NCBI GenBank assembly: GCA_021154405.1
Contig: JAJKIP010000030.1
Coordinates: 1-64,000 of the forward strand
Length of the DNA: 64,000 nt
Direction: 5' to 3'
From: Segetibacter sp.
Lineage (GTDB): Bacteria; Bacteroidota; Bacteroidia; Chitinophagales; Chitinophagaceae
Position 1 is the stretch's first letter. Every line of letters starts with the position of its first letter. Made by a program: the position numbers and the translations under genes. The notes below the pieces were generated by a model, which saw only the letters and a program-made list of their open reading frames with translations, did no database searches and was not told the DNA's origin. This document shows, piece by piece, positions 18,362-26,891 of this stretch.

Positions 18362-18369
18362 TATTTTTG
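18362..18369 (+). promoter_or_regulatory. Bacteroidota -7 element (TATTTTTG) before rfbF
   Basis: TATTTTTG lies 10 bases before the rfbF ATG at 18380, within a 102-base gene-free gap. It suggests a fresh transcription start for the nucleotide-sugar and transferase block. No -33 TTTG is clear. Confidence 0.5.
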
Positions 18370-18379
18370 CGGCTTTAAT

Positions 18380-19150
18380 ATGAAAGCAGTTCTACTGGCT
18401 GGTGGGCTGGGCACACGTATCTCTGAAGAAACAACTGTGAAGCCCAAGCCGATGATCGAAATTGGCTATAAGCCTATCTTATGGCATATCATGAAATCAT
18501 ACTCCACGTATGGCATCAATGAATTCATCATTTGTCTGGGTTATAAAGGATATGTCATCAAAGAATACTTTTCCAATTATTATCTCCATACGTCTGACGT
18601 AACTATTGACCTCACCACTAACCAGACACAGGTACATCAAAGCAAGGCTGAACCCTGGAAAATAACTTTAGTTGATACAGGTGAAGAAACAATGATAGGA
18701 GGCCGCATCAAACGTATCATTCCTTACGTAGAAGAGGATGAATATTTTTTTGTAACCTATGGTGATGGCGTGGGTGATGTTGATATAACAGCTACTGTTG
18801 ACCTTCATAAAAAAGAAAAAAGACTTGCTACTGTTACGGCTGTGCAGCCCCCTGGAAGATTTGGCGCAATAAGATATGAACAGAATAAGGTGTCCGGCTT
18901 TATGGAAAAACCGCAAGGTGATGGCGGATGGATCAATGGAGGCTTTTTTGTACTGTCCCCGAAAGTCAAGGATTATATAGATGGTGATGCAACAGTATGG
19001 GAAAAAGAGCCATTGGAAAACCTGGCAAAAGATAACGAGTTATCCGTTTATTTTCATAATGGCTTCTGGCATCCTATGGATACTCTCCGGGATAAAAAAT
19101 ATCTCGAAGATCTGTGGGACAAAGGAAAAGCTCCATGGAAAACATGGTAA
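18380..19150 (+). CDS. rfbF: Glucose-1-phosphate cytidylyltransferase
   Basis: Makes CDP-glucose from CTP and glucose-1-phosphate, the entry to CDP-linked deoxysugars. Seen: AGGLGTRISEETTVKPKPM (the nucleotide-binding loop, ending in the RfbF-type KPKPM), GYKGYVIKEYFSNYY, VTYGDGVGDVD and EKPQGDGGWINGGFFV. The 256-residue length equals the family. The usual next enzyme, CDP-glucose 4,6-dehydratase, is not recognisable next to it; instead two other SDR proteins and an RmlC-like epimerase follow. It sits 102 bases after the coiled-coil gene behind a promoter-like box. Confidence 0.95.
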   Translation: MKAVLLAGGLGTRISEETTVKPKPMIEIGYKPILWHIMKSYSTYGINEFIICLGYKGYVIKEYFSNYYLHTSDVTIDLTTNQTQVHQSKAEPWKITLVDTGEETMIGGRIKRIIPYVEEDEYFFVTYGDGVGDVDITATVDLHKKEKRLATVTAVQPPGRFGAIRYEQNKVSGFMEKPQGDGGWINGGFFVLSPKVKDYIDGDATVWEKEPLENLAKDNELSVYFHNGFWHPMDTLRDKKYLEDLWDKGKAPWKTW

Positions 19151-19182
19151 CTCTCGTTCTATAATTAGAATCAATATAACCG

Positions 19183-20229
19183 ATGAAAATTTTAATTACA
19201 GGAAACCTGGGATATATTGGTCCTGTTCTAACCAAACACCTGAAAAAAAGACATCCCGATTATTCTATTACGGGTATTGACAGTGCATTCTTTGCGCACT
19301 GCCTCACTGACGCAGTTTATTCCCCCGATATTTACACCGATGTACAGTATTTTAAAGATGTAAGGAACATTGAGGAAAGCTTTTTGAAAGGCTTTGATGC
19401 CATTATTCATCTGGCCGCTGTTTCAAATGACCCGATGGGCAATAAATTTGAACAGGTGACGGATGAGATCAATCACAAGGCAAGTGTGGACCTGGCAATT
19501 AAGGCATCCGCGGCAGGAGTAAAGAAATTTGTATTTGCCTCCAGTTGCAGTATATATGGTTTTGCAGAAGGAGGAGCCAAAACGGAAAAGGATGCACTGA
19601 ATCCTCTCACTGCTTATGCCAAATCAAAAGTGAATACAGAGATTGGTTTGGAAAAAGTATCTGTGCAGTCAGATATGGTCATTACTGCTCTTCGGTTTGC
19701 TACAGCCTGTGGAATGTCTGACAGAATTCGTCTTGATCTTGTTCTGAATGATTTCATCGCTTCAGCACTTGCTACTGGTAAGATAACCGTTCTCAGTGAC
19801 GGATCTCCCTGGCGGCCATTGATTGATGTAAAGGATATGTCACGTGCAATGGAATGGGCGCTGTTGAGAAGCAGGGATGCAGGAAAGTTTTTAGCGATAA
19901 ATATCGGTCATAACGATTTTAACTACCAGGTAAGAGATATTGCAGAAACAGTTTCATCCATCATCCCGGGTACTGAGATTTCAATCAATAAAAATGCTCC
20001 ACCAGATAAGCGCTCCTACCGGGTTGATTTTTCATTATTCAATCAATTGGCCCCGGAGTATATTCCCATTACCAATCTCGTGCAATCTGCCAAAGAAATA
20101 AGGGATGGCTTACAGCACATGCAATTCAATGACGCCAATTTCAGAGAATCACAATTAATACGCCTGAAGGTGCTGGAAAAACATATGGCCACCAACAAGA
20201 TGAACAATAACCTGGAATGGGTTTATTAA
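19183..20229 (+). CDS. NAD-dependent sugar epimerase/dehydratase (extended SDR)
   Basis: Extended short-chain dehydrogenase of 348 residues with Rossmann motif TGNLGYIG, the IIHLAAVSNDP segment, the Ser-containing strand FASSCSIYG and the catalytic YAKSK. Such enzymes act on nucleotide-sugars as epimerases, dehydratases or reductases. The context (rfbF before, RmlC-like after) points to a CDP-sugar substrate. It does not show the TGHTGFKG signature of CDP-glucose 4,6-dehydratase (RfbG), so assigning it that step would be a guess. The next gene starts 12 bases later. Confidence 0.9.
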   Translation: MKILITGNLGYIGPVLTKHLKKRHPDYSITGIDSAFFAHCLTDAVYSPDIYTDVQYFKDVRNIEESFLKGFDAIIHLAAVSNDPMGNKFEQVTDEINHKASVDLAIKASAAGVKKFVFASSCSIYGFAEGGAKTEKDALNPLTAYAKSKVNTEIGLEKVSVQSDMVITALRFATACGMSDRIRLDLVLNDFIASALATGKITVLSDGSPWRPLIDVKDMSRAMEWALLRSRDAGKFLAINIGHNDFNYQVRDIAETVSSIIPGTEISINKNAPPDKRSYRVDFSLFNQLAPEYIPITNLVQSAKEIRDGLQHMQFNDANFRESQLIRLKVLEKHMATNKMNNNLEWVY

Positions 20230-20241
20230 AATTAAGCTGCA

Positions 20242-20808
20242 ATGAAATTCACCGAAACACCATTGAAAGGCGCCTTCCTGATCGATCTTGAAAAGAAAGG
20301 GGATCACAGGGGGTTCTTTGCAAGATTCTTTTGCGAGAATGAATATAGGGCGCATAACCTCGTCACTCATTTTGTACAGATCAATAATTCGCTTACCGCT
20401 ACAAAAGGAACGCTTCGGGGCATGCACTATCAATTAGAGCCATCTGGAGAAGTGAAGGTGGTGCGGTGCATCAGGGGTTCTCTATTTGATATGATCCTTG
20501 ATCTGCGCCCTGATTCACCCACATTCGGGAAATCATTTGGTGCAGAGCTAAATGCTGAAAACAGGTCCATGATGTATGTACCGAAAGGATTCGCGCATGG
20601 TTTTGTGACCCTGCAGGATGATACAGAAGCCCTCTACCTCGTAAGTTCCTTCTATGCCCCGGATCTTGAAAGAGGTATTCGTTATAATGACCCCAGGTTT
20701 GGCATCAACTGGCCAATACAACCTGTTGAGATTTCAGATAAGGACAAAAACTGGCCGGATTTTGATCCAAAGTATCATGGTGTTGATACCCTAAAGAACC
20801 TGATATGA
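20242..20808 (+). CDS. rfbC: RmlC-like sugar 3,5-epimerase
   Basis: Cupin-fold epimerase of 188 residues that inverts C3/C5 of a 4-keto-6-deoxy nucleotide sugar. The residues expected for RmlC are visible: GTLRGMHYQ (Arg and catalytic His), EVKVVRC (Lys), DMILDLRPDSPTFG and the later YLVSSFYAPDLERG with the catalytic-type Tyr. No RmlA, RmlB or RmlD is in the window, so the natural substrate may be CDP-linked and not dTDP-linked; this is inference. Its TGA overlaps the next ATG (ATGA), indicating translational coupling. Confidence 0.88.
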   Translation: MKFTETPLKGAFLIDLEKKGDHRGFFARFFCENEYRAHNLVTHFVQINNSLTATKGTLRGMHYQLEPSGEVKVVRCIRGSLFDMILDLRPDSPTFGKSFGAELNAENRSMMYVPKGFAHGFVTLQDDTEALYLVSSFYAPDLERGIRYNDPRFGINWPIQPVEISDKDKNWPDFDPKYHGVDTLKNLI

Positions 20809-21740
20809 AGATCCTAATGACAGGAGCCAGCTCCTTCACCGGATATTGGTTCGCAAAAACCTTAGCGGAAAAAGGGCATCAGCTTACTCTGACGTTCACC
20901 AAATCCAGAATTGCTTATTCAGGTCTAAGAGAGCAGAGAATTGAATTGCTCGAAAAATTTCCTGCCATTTCCTGTTTATGGAATTATTCTTTTGGGACAG
21001 AAGAATTTCTCGATCTGCTTGATCAAAAATTTGAGGCGGTATGTCATCACGGCGCTTTTGTAGAGGATTATAAAAGCCTGTCTTTTGATGTAGGCCGTGC
21101 GGTTGCCGAAAATGCGAATCATTGCCAGGAATTCATGGTCCGTACAAAACAGGCAGGCGTGAATAAAATTGTATTGACAGGGAGCGTATTTGAAGCAAAT
21201 GAAGGAAAGGGCTCAGATCCGCTCGTTGCTTTTTCACCATACGGATTATCTAAAACTTTTACCTGGGAAACTTTCCGCTATTGGGCGTGGAAACAGGATA
21301 TCACGCTGACCAAGTTTGTTATTCCCAACCCTTTTGGCCCATACGAAGAGCCAAGATTTTGTAATTACCTTGTGCAAAACTGGGCAAAAGGCATCACTCC
21401 ATCCGTGAAAACACCGGATTATGTACGTGATAATATTCATGTAGACCTGCTTGCCTGTGCATATGCATTGGCAGTGGAGAAGGAAAGCAAAGGGATTACG
21501 AGTATCAATCCGGGAGGTTATGCTGCCACCCAAAGAGAATTCACACTGAAATTTGCCCTTGAAATTGGAAAGAGACTGGGTTTCGCCCATGAGGTAAACT
21601 TTTATGTGCAGGAGAATTTTGACGAACCTTTAGCCAGAATAAATTTATTCCCTGCTGTTGAAATGTGCGGCAACTGGAATGAAGAAAAAGCCTGGGATCA
21701 GTTAGCTGTCTATTATAGACATATGCTGTCATTAAAATAA
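20805..21740 (+). CDS. NAD(P)-dependent nucleotide-sugar reductase/epimerase (SDR)
   Basis: SDR protein of 311 residues. Seen: TGASSFTGYWFAKTLA (Rossmann loop), LTGSVFEANEG, the catalytic-type YGLSKTF and FVIPNPFGPYEEPRF. It is likely the finishing 4-ketoreductase or an epimerase for the sugar made by the two preceding enzymes. The start overlaps rfbC by four bases, so production is coupled. The Ser-Tyr-Lys triad has YGLSK, normal for the family. Exact stereochemistry is unknown. Confidence 0.85.
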   Translation: MKILMTGASSFTGYWFAKTLAEKGHQLTLTFTKSRIAYSGLREQRIELLEKFPAISCLWNYSFGTEEFLDLLDQKFEAVCHHGAFVEDYKSLSFDVGRAVAENANHCQEFMVRTKQAGVNKIVLTGSVFEANEGKGSDPLVAFSPYGLSKTFTWETFRYWAWKQDITLTKFVIPNPFGPYEEPRFCNYLVQNWAKGITPSVKTPDYVRDNIHVDLLACAYALAVEKESKGITSINPGGYAATQREFTLKFALEIGKRLGFAHEVNFYVQENFDEPLARINLFPAVEMCGNWNEEKAWDQLAVYYRHMLSLK

Positions 21741-21778
21741 CCCGGTCTAATGTTCAACAAGAAATTCAAAATATATCT

Positions 21779-24700
21779 ATGAAATTTACAGGAGAGTTCT
21801 TTGTTCCTGACGAGAAGTACAGGAAATTGTCTGAAGACAGAGAGCTTGCAATTGAGCACCTTCAGCGGTATAACACAATCCTGCCATTGGTAGCTAATAA
21901 AGATGTTTTGGATATTGCATCCGGTGAAGGATATGGCTCCAATATACTTGCTTCAGGAGCTGCTTCAGTTATTGGAGTAGATATAAATGAGGAACTTGTA
22001 GCTCATGCTACAGAAAAATATGTAAAAGATAATCTCAGTTTCAAGGCCGGCAATGTTGTAGCTATGCCTCTTGAAGATGCCTGTGTAGATGTTGTTGTGA
22101 GTTTTGAAACACTGGAGCACGTAAATGACGAAGCGCAGCAAAAATTTCTTCAGGAAATACGCCGGGTATTAAAAAAGGAAGGCATACTTATTATTTCAAC
22201 ACCCAATAAGGCTAATTATACCGACCGGTTCAATCATATCAATGAATTTCACGTTAAGGAACTGGATGAGGCTGCCTTTGTCTCCCTGCTTAAACAGAAT
22301 TTTCCCCGGGTTGAGTTGTTTAACCAGGGACAGGAAATTGTGAGTATGGTATTCAATAAGGAAAAATACATTGAGCAATCACCTGTGCCTTCCTTACCTA
22401 TTGTTAAAGACCATTTCCGGTTGCAGGGTAAATATCTTCTGGCTGTTTGTGGCAAATCAGAAAAAAAGCAATTGCCTGATATTTCAAGCGTGGTGGTTGA
22501 AGGAAATAAATCTTTCTTTGATCTAACGGAAAGGATTGTTCAGTTACAGGATGAAGTAGAGCAACTGGGTGCCTGGGGACGGAGATCTGCCGCTGAGGTT
22601 GAACAGATGCAAGGGTTAATAGCGGAGCAAAACAAGGCGAGAGAGAATAACGAAAAAATTATTAATGAGAAGGAAAAAGTTATTGCTGAAAAGAATGCGG
22701 TGATCAAACAGTTTGATGAACTGATGGTATTGCGGGAAAAATTACACCAGGATAGTGAAAGCGTGATAAGGGTAAAGAACGATATTATTACACAGTTAGA
22801 GCAATTGCTTATCCTCAGGGACAAAATGTTCCAGGATACGGAAAAAGCAAATAAGGAAAACCAGACAAAGTTAAAGGAGTTTCAGAAAAAAATAGATGAA
22901 GAAAAGACTATTACTGAAAATCTTTCCAACAGGAACCTGAAATTAAACCAGGAAAAGGATAATCTGCAGGCAGAAAAAAGCAGAATGCAGGCTGAACTGA
23001 ATGTAGAAATCCGGCAGATACAGATTAAATCGGAAGAAGATATCAGAAAGAAGGAAAAAGAAATTGCCGAGTTGTCAGAGGAAATATCAAAATTAAGCAG
23101 GGAGGTACAGGAACAGAGCAATAATTCTTATCGGATTGAGACTCAAAAATTATTATTGCAGCAAACCCTGGATCATATCTATGGTTCCGAAGGATGGAAA
23201 ATGTTATCCATTTATTACAAAATAAAAGGGAAACTGCTTCCTGAAGAAAGCGGCAGGTATAAAACATTGAAGAAATGGTTCCAGGTTCTGAAGAGAAATA
23301 AGAACCCGGAAAAGGTATTTACTGTGGTTGCCGAACAGGAAACAAAGCCTGTGGTAGCTCAACCCGTTATTGTGCCGGAAGAGCATATGAAATGGCCAGT
23401 TGTTTTCCCGGTATTTGATAAGATCGAAGTGTCAATCGTAATGCCGGCCTATAATAATTGGGAGTTTACGAGAAATTGCCTGCTATCAATACATAAATAC
23501 AACGATGGGGTTCCTTTTGAGATAATTGTTGGAGATAATGTTTCTACTGATGATACACAGAAACTGCCTCAATACTTTACTAATGTAAATTATATACGTA
23601 ATCCAGAGAACCTGGGATACATAAAAAATGTGAACAATGCTGCATCTAAAGCAAAAGGTAAATATATTTTAACGCTGAATAATGACACTACTGTAACTGA
23701 AGGATGGCTGATCAACCTTGTGAAGGTGATGGAAGCTGATCCTAAAGCAGGACTTGTAGGTTCAAAGCTGGTATATCCAGATGGTAGCCTGCAGGAAGCC
23801 GGTGGTATAGTCTGGAAAGATGCCAGTGGCTGGAACTATGGAAGAGGTTCAGACCCGGATTTACCAGAGTATAATTATGTAAAGGAGGCTGATTATATCA
23901 GCGGCGCCAGTAATCTTGTGCGCCGGGAACTTTGGGAAAAGCTGCAGGGATTGGATCTCCGTTATGTTCCCGCCTATTTTGATGATTCTGACCTCGCCTT
24001 CGGTATCCGTAGACTTGGTTATAAAGTGATTTATCAACCCCTTTCTGTAGTTGTCCATTATGAAGGCTTGACCCATGGAACCAATACAACCGAAGGCACC
24101 AAGCAATATCAAATGCTCAATCTGGAAAAATTCAAACAGAAATGGAAAGAAGAGTTGAAGCATGAACAGTTCCCAAACGGTGAACATGTTTTCGTTGCAC
24201 GTGACCGTAGCCGGTCCAAAAAGACAATACTCGTTGTAGATCACTATGTCCCTCAATTTGATAAAGACGCTGGGTCAAGAACTGTATTCCAGTACCTGAA
24301 GCTTTTTGTCTCCCTGGATTTTAATGTAAAATTCATTGGAGATAATTTTTACCGGCATGAGCCTTATACTACTGTTCTGCAACAAATGGGTATTGAAGTG
24401 CTCTACGGCCCATGGTACTGGAATCACTGGCAGAAATGGATAAAGAATAATCATGATGAATTTGACTATGTATTATTGAATCGTCCGCATATTTCCGTTA
24501 AATACATAGATTTCATTAAAGAAAATACTAAGGCCAGGATATTATACTATGGACATGACCTGCATTATGTGCGGATGGCAAAGCAGTACGAGGTAGAAAA
24601 TAAAAAAGAGTTATTGGATGAAGCTGCCAGGTGGAAAGATGTTGAAACGTCTTTATTTAGTAAAGCAGATGTGGTGCTGGCGCCCAGCAAAGAAGAAAGT

Positions 24701-25360
24701 GACCTTATAAAGGAGCTTGGTGTAAATAACAGGGTCTATCCGATTAAGCCATACATTTTTGATAGAATACCTGAGGCGCTTACTGATTTCTCCAGTAAAA
24801 AAGATATATTATTCATTGGGGGGTTCACCCATGTACCCAACGTTGATGCGGTAATCTGGTTTGTAAAAGAAGTATGGCCGCTTGTGAAGCAGGAGGTGAA
24901 AGGTGCGCGTTTTATTATTGCGGGATCAAATCCACCGGCCGAAGTTACATCTCTTGCAGCATCTGATATTGATGTGCTGGGCTATGTTTCAGATGAAGCG
25001 TTGACAAAATTATATGCTGGAATAAAACTGGTAGTGATTCCACTGAGGTACGGCGCAGGTGTAAAGGGAAAGACCGTGGAGGCAATGTACAATGGGGTAC
25101 CGATCGTATCTACTTCATTTGGGACAGAAGGTCTGCCAGGAAATGTTTCATTCCTGGCTCCCAAAGATAATCCTGCAGATTTTGCGAATGAGGTGACAAG
25201 GTTATATGTAGCAACTGATGAAGAATTGGTCACATTTAGCCAAAACGAAGTAAAATATATCTATGAGCACTTCTATGTGGAAACGGTAAAAGCCGAATTT
25301 ATGGGTATTCTGGATGAGTTGACCGGCAGGAAAAAGAAGGAAGGTGAATTGATCAAATAA
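21779..25360 (+). CDS. Methyltransferase / coiled-coil / GT2 / GT4 fusion protein (1193 residues)
   Basis: Four-part protein. Residues about 40-200: class I SAM methyltransferase with VLDIASGEGYGS and DVVVSFETLEHV. About 235-460: long Lys/Glu-rich coiled coil. About 465-520: GSEGWKMLSIYYKIKGKLL linker with amphipathic helix. About 548-790: GT2 domain (VSIVMPAYNNWEF, NNDTTVTEGWL, FDDSDLAFGIRR). About 815-1180: GT4 domain (ILVVDHYVPQFDKDAGSR, GAGVKGKTVEAMYNGVP). It probably adds sugars and methylates the growing glycan on the cytosolic face. A methyltransferase joined to a coiled coil recalls chain-terminating ruler enzymes such as WbdD, but the two glycosyltransferase domains differ from that protein. 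It is by far the largest gene of the locus. Confidence 0.9.
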   Translation: MKFTGEFFVPDEKYRKLSEDRELAIEHLQRYNTILPLVANKDVLDIASGEGYGSNILASGAASVIGVDINEELVAHATEKYVKDNLSFKAGNVVAMPLEDACVDVVVSFETLEHVNDEAQQKFLQEIRRVLKKEGILIISTPNKANYTDRFNHINEFHVKELDEAAFVSLLKQNFPRVELFNQGQEIVSMVFNKEKYIEQSPVPSLPIVKDHFRLQGKYLLAVCGKSEKKQLPDISSVVVEGNKSFFDLTERIVQLQDEVEQLGAWGRRSAAEVEQMQGLIAEQNKARENNEKIINEKEKVIAEKNAVIKQFDELMVLREKLHQDSESVIRVKNDIITQLEQLLILRDKMFQDTEKANKENQTKLKEFQKKIDEEKTITENLSNRNLKLNQEKDNLQAEKSRMQAELNVEIRQIQIKSEEDIRKKEKEIAELSEEISKLSREVQEQSNNSYRIETQKLLLQQTLDHIYGSEGWKMLSIYYKIKGKLLPEESGRYKTLKKWFQVLKRNKNPEKVFTVVAEQETKPVVAQPVIVPEEHMKWPVVFPVFDKIEVSIVMPAYNNWEFTRNCLLSIHKYNDGVPFEIIVGDNVSTDDTQKLPQYFTNVNYIRNPENLGYIKNVNNAASKAKGKYILTLNNDTTVTEGWLINLVKVMEADPKAGLVGSKLVYPDGSLQEAGGIVWKDASGWNYGRGSDPDLPEYNYVKEADYISGASNLVRRELWEKLQGLDLRYVPAYFDDSDLAFGIRRLGYKVIYQPLSVVVHYEGLTHGTNTTEGTKQYQMLNLEKFKQKWKEELKHEQFPNGEHVFVARDRSRSKKTILVVDHYVPQFDKDAGSRTVFQYLKLFVSLDFNVKFIGDNFYRHEPYTTVLQQMGIEVLYGPWYWNHWQKWIKNNHDEFDYVLLNRPHISVKYIDFIKENTKARILYYGHDLHYVRMAKQYEVENKKELLDEAARWKDVETSLFSKADVVLAPSKEESDLIKELGVNNRVYPIKPYIFDRIPEALTDFSSKKDILFIGGFTHVPNVDAVIWFVKEVWPLVKQEVKGARFIIAGSNPPAEVTSLAASDIDVLGYVSDEALTKLYAGIKLVVIPLRYGAGVKGKTVEAMYNGVPIVSTSFGTEGLPGNVSFLAPKDNPADFANEVTRLYVATDEELVTFSQNEVKYIYEHFYVETVKAEFMGILDELTGRKKKEGELIK

Positions 25361-25386
25361 TTAGAACCCAAAATTATTTCCAGCTA

Positions 25387-26247
25387 ATGAGTATAAACCA
25401 GTGTGCTGTCTGTAATTCAGAGGATACAAAACTATTTATGAGCGTAAGAGATGTTTCTTATCAGGAATGTAATTCCTGCGAGGTAATCTTTGCATCCCCT
25501 GACGTATTGGCAGGAATTGACGCTGGCAAAGGTATAGTTGAATATAATGAGATCTATTGGAAAGAAGAGCTCTATGCGGCCAGGGGACGCTCCTGGGGAA
25601 CATCACTAGCACGAGTGGCAGAAGTATTTCTCTATGCAAGGCTTCCAATCTCTAAATTTCTTGATATCGGGTCTGGACCCGGCTATCTTTTGGATTCCCT
25701 GCAATACCAATTACCCTCCTCCCAGGTATTTTATGCTAATGAATTATTCCCGCCGGCAGACGAATATTGTACAACCAATCAAAACTATCTGAGAGGCCCG
25801 TTATCAAGTTTTGATATTTCTTTCGATGCGGGTTGCTGTATTGAGGTGATTGAACATCTTACTCCCTCCATGGTGAAACAATTGTTCACCGATCTTGCAC
25901 AAAAATCAAGGCCGAACAGTATATACATTTTTAACACAGGGTTGTCTCACTATATCAAAAATGAAGACATTGGCTATCTCGATCCCTATAAACGCGGTCA
26001 CATAATGGGATGGTCAATTAAAGGCCTGCAGACGGTTGTAGACTCAATAGGATTTCAAATCCTGCCTATTCCGGGAAAATCCTGGGCATTTATAGCTGAG
26101 TACAGGCCTGATCATGAATTTAGGGAAGACCAGATTGATGCCAGAATATGGTATGCTTTTCCCGAAAATGTAAATACCCTAAAAGATAAAAAAACCGGTG
26201 ATCTTATGTATATACTTGGATTGGATACGGTCCGTGCCTATAGTTAA
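25387..26247 (+). CDS. Class I SAM methyltransferase with N-terminal zinc-ribbon
   Basis: A 286-residue protein beginning with a four-Cys ribbon (CAVCNSEDT and ECNSCEVIF), followed by a methyltransferase domain with the SAM loop LDIGSGPGYLLDSL and motif GCCIEVIEHLTP. Such ribbon-plus-methyltransferase proteins are common in polysaccharide clusters as sugar O- or C-methyltransferases. It lies 26 bases after the large fusion gene. The target is not predictable. The 119-base gap after it contains a weak GACTG/CAGTC hairpin at 26307-26320 and no gene. Confidence 0.85.
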   Translation: MSINQCAVCNSEDTKLFMSVRDVSYQECNSCEVIFASPDVLAGIDAGKGIVEYNEIYWKEELYAARGRSWGTSLARVAEVFLYARLPISKFLDIGSGPGYLLDSLQYQLPSSQVFYANELFPPADEYCTTNQNYLRGPLSSFDISFDAGCCIEVIEHLTPSMVKQLFTDLAQKSRPNSIYIFNTGLSHYIKNEDIGYLDPYKRGHIMGWSIKGLQTVVDSIGFQILPIPGKSWAFIAEYRPDHEFREDQIDARIWYAFPENVNTLKDKKTGDLMYILGLDTVRAYS

Positions 26248-26366
26248 CAGATCAATTAAAAGAAAGCTGGATTTGTTCCCTTGTATCCTATGGCAGAAAA
26301 GAAGGTGACTGGAGTCAGTCGTATTTTATGGAATTTTTTTAATAATTTTTAGTATAAGGAAATATT

Positions 26367-26864
26367 ATGATCAACAGTTCAAGATTTATTGAAGGTTTTT
26401 TACAAAAGCAACGATTTAAAAAGGTTATACCCCTTTTAAAAGGGGATGTATTGGATTTTGGAGGCAATGAAGGAGAATTGAGAGAATACATCAAGGGAGA
26501 TTATACAGTTGTAAATTATGATCATGCTCCTATGGAAGGCAAAACATTTGATACCATAGTAGCATTGGCTGTAATTGAACATATTGAAATTGCCGATGTA
26601 TTTTCCATATTTCATAAATTCAAGTCAAAACTTAATCCCGGAGGCCAGATTTTTCTGACCACACCAACGAAAATGGCCAAACCAGTGTTGGAATTCATGG
26701 CCGCAATAAAAATTGTTGATAAGGAAAATATAGAAGAGCATAAACATTACTGGAACAGGGCAGAAATTCATGATTTGGCCCACAAGAATGGATTTAGGGT
26801 AAAAAAGTATAAAAAATTTCAAATCGGATTCAACCAATACGCGCTTTTCGAACATGCCTCATAA
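26367..26864 (+). CDS. Short SAM-dependent methyltransferase
   Basis: A 165-residue compact methyltransferase-like protein. Seen: DVLDFGGNEGELREYI (a SAM loop with GGNEG), IVALAVIEHIEIADV and GGQIFLTTPTKMAKP. It is shorter than most class I sugar methyltransferases and lacks an N-terminal extension, but start, core and stop look intact, so it is not obviously truncated. Likely modifies a sugar or lipid carrier intermediate of the locus. It precedes the membrane protein by 27 bases. Confidence 0.78.
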   Translation: MINSSRFIEGFLQKQRFKKVIPLLKGDVLDFGGNEGELREYIKGDYTVVNYDHAPMEGKTFDTIVALAVIEHIEIADVFSIFHKFKSKLNPGGQIFLTTPTKMAKPVLEFMAAIKIVDKENIEEHKHYWNRAEIHDLAHKNGFRVKKYKKFQIGFNQYALFEHAS

Positions 26865-26891
26865 TCAAAAGGCTGCCCGAACAATTAATTT

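Noticed and set aside
26307-26320. GACTG/CAGTC hairpin as a terminator
   Set aside because: Only a 5-bp stem and the T-rich run starts several bases later; too weak to call.
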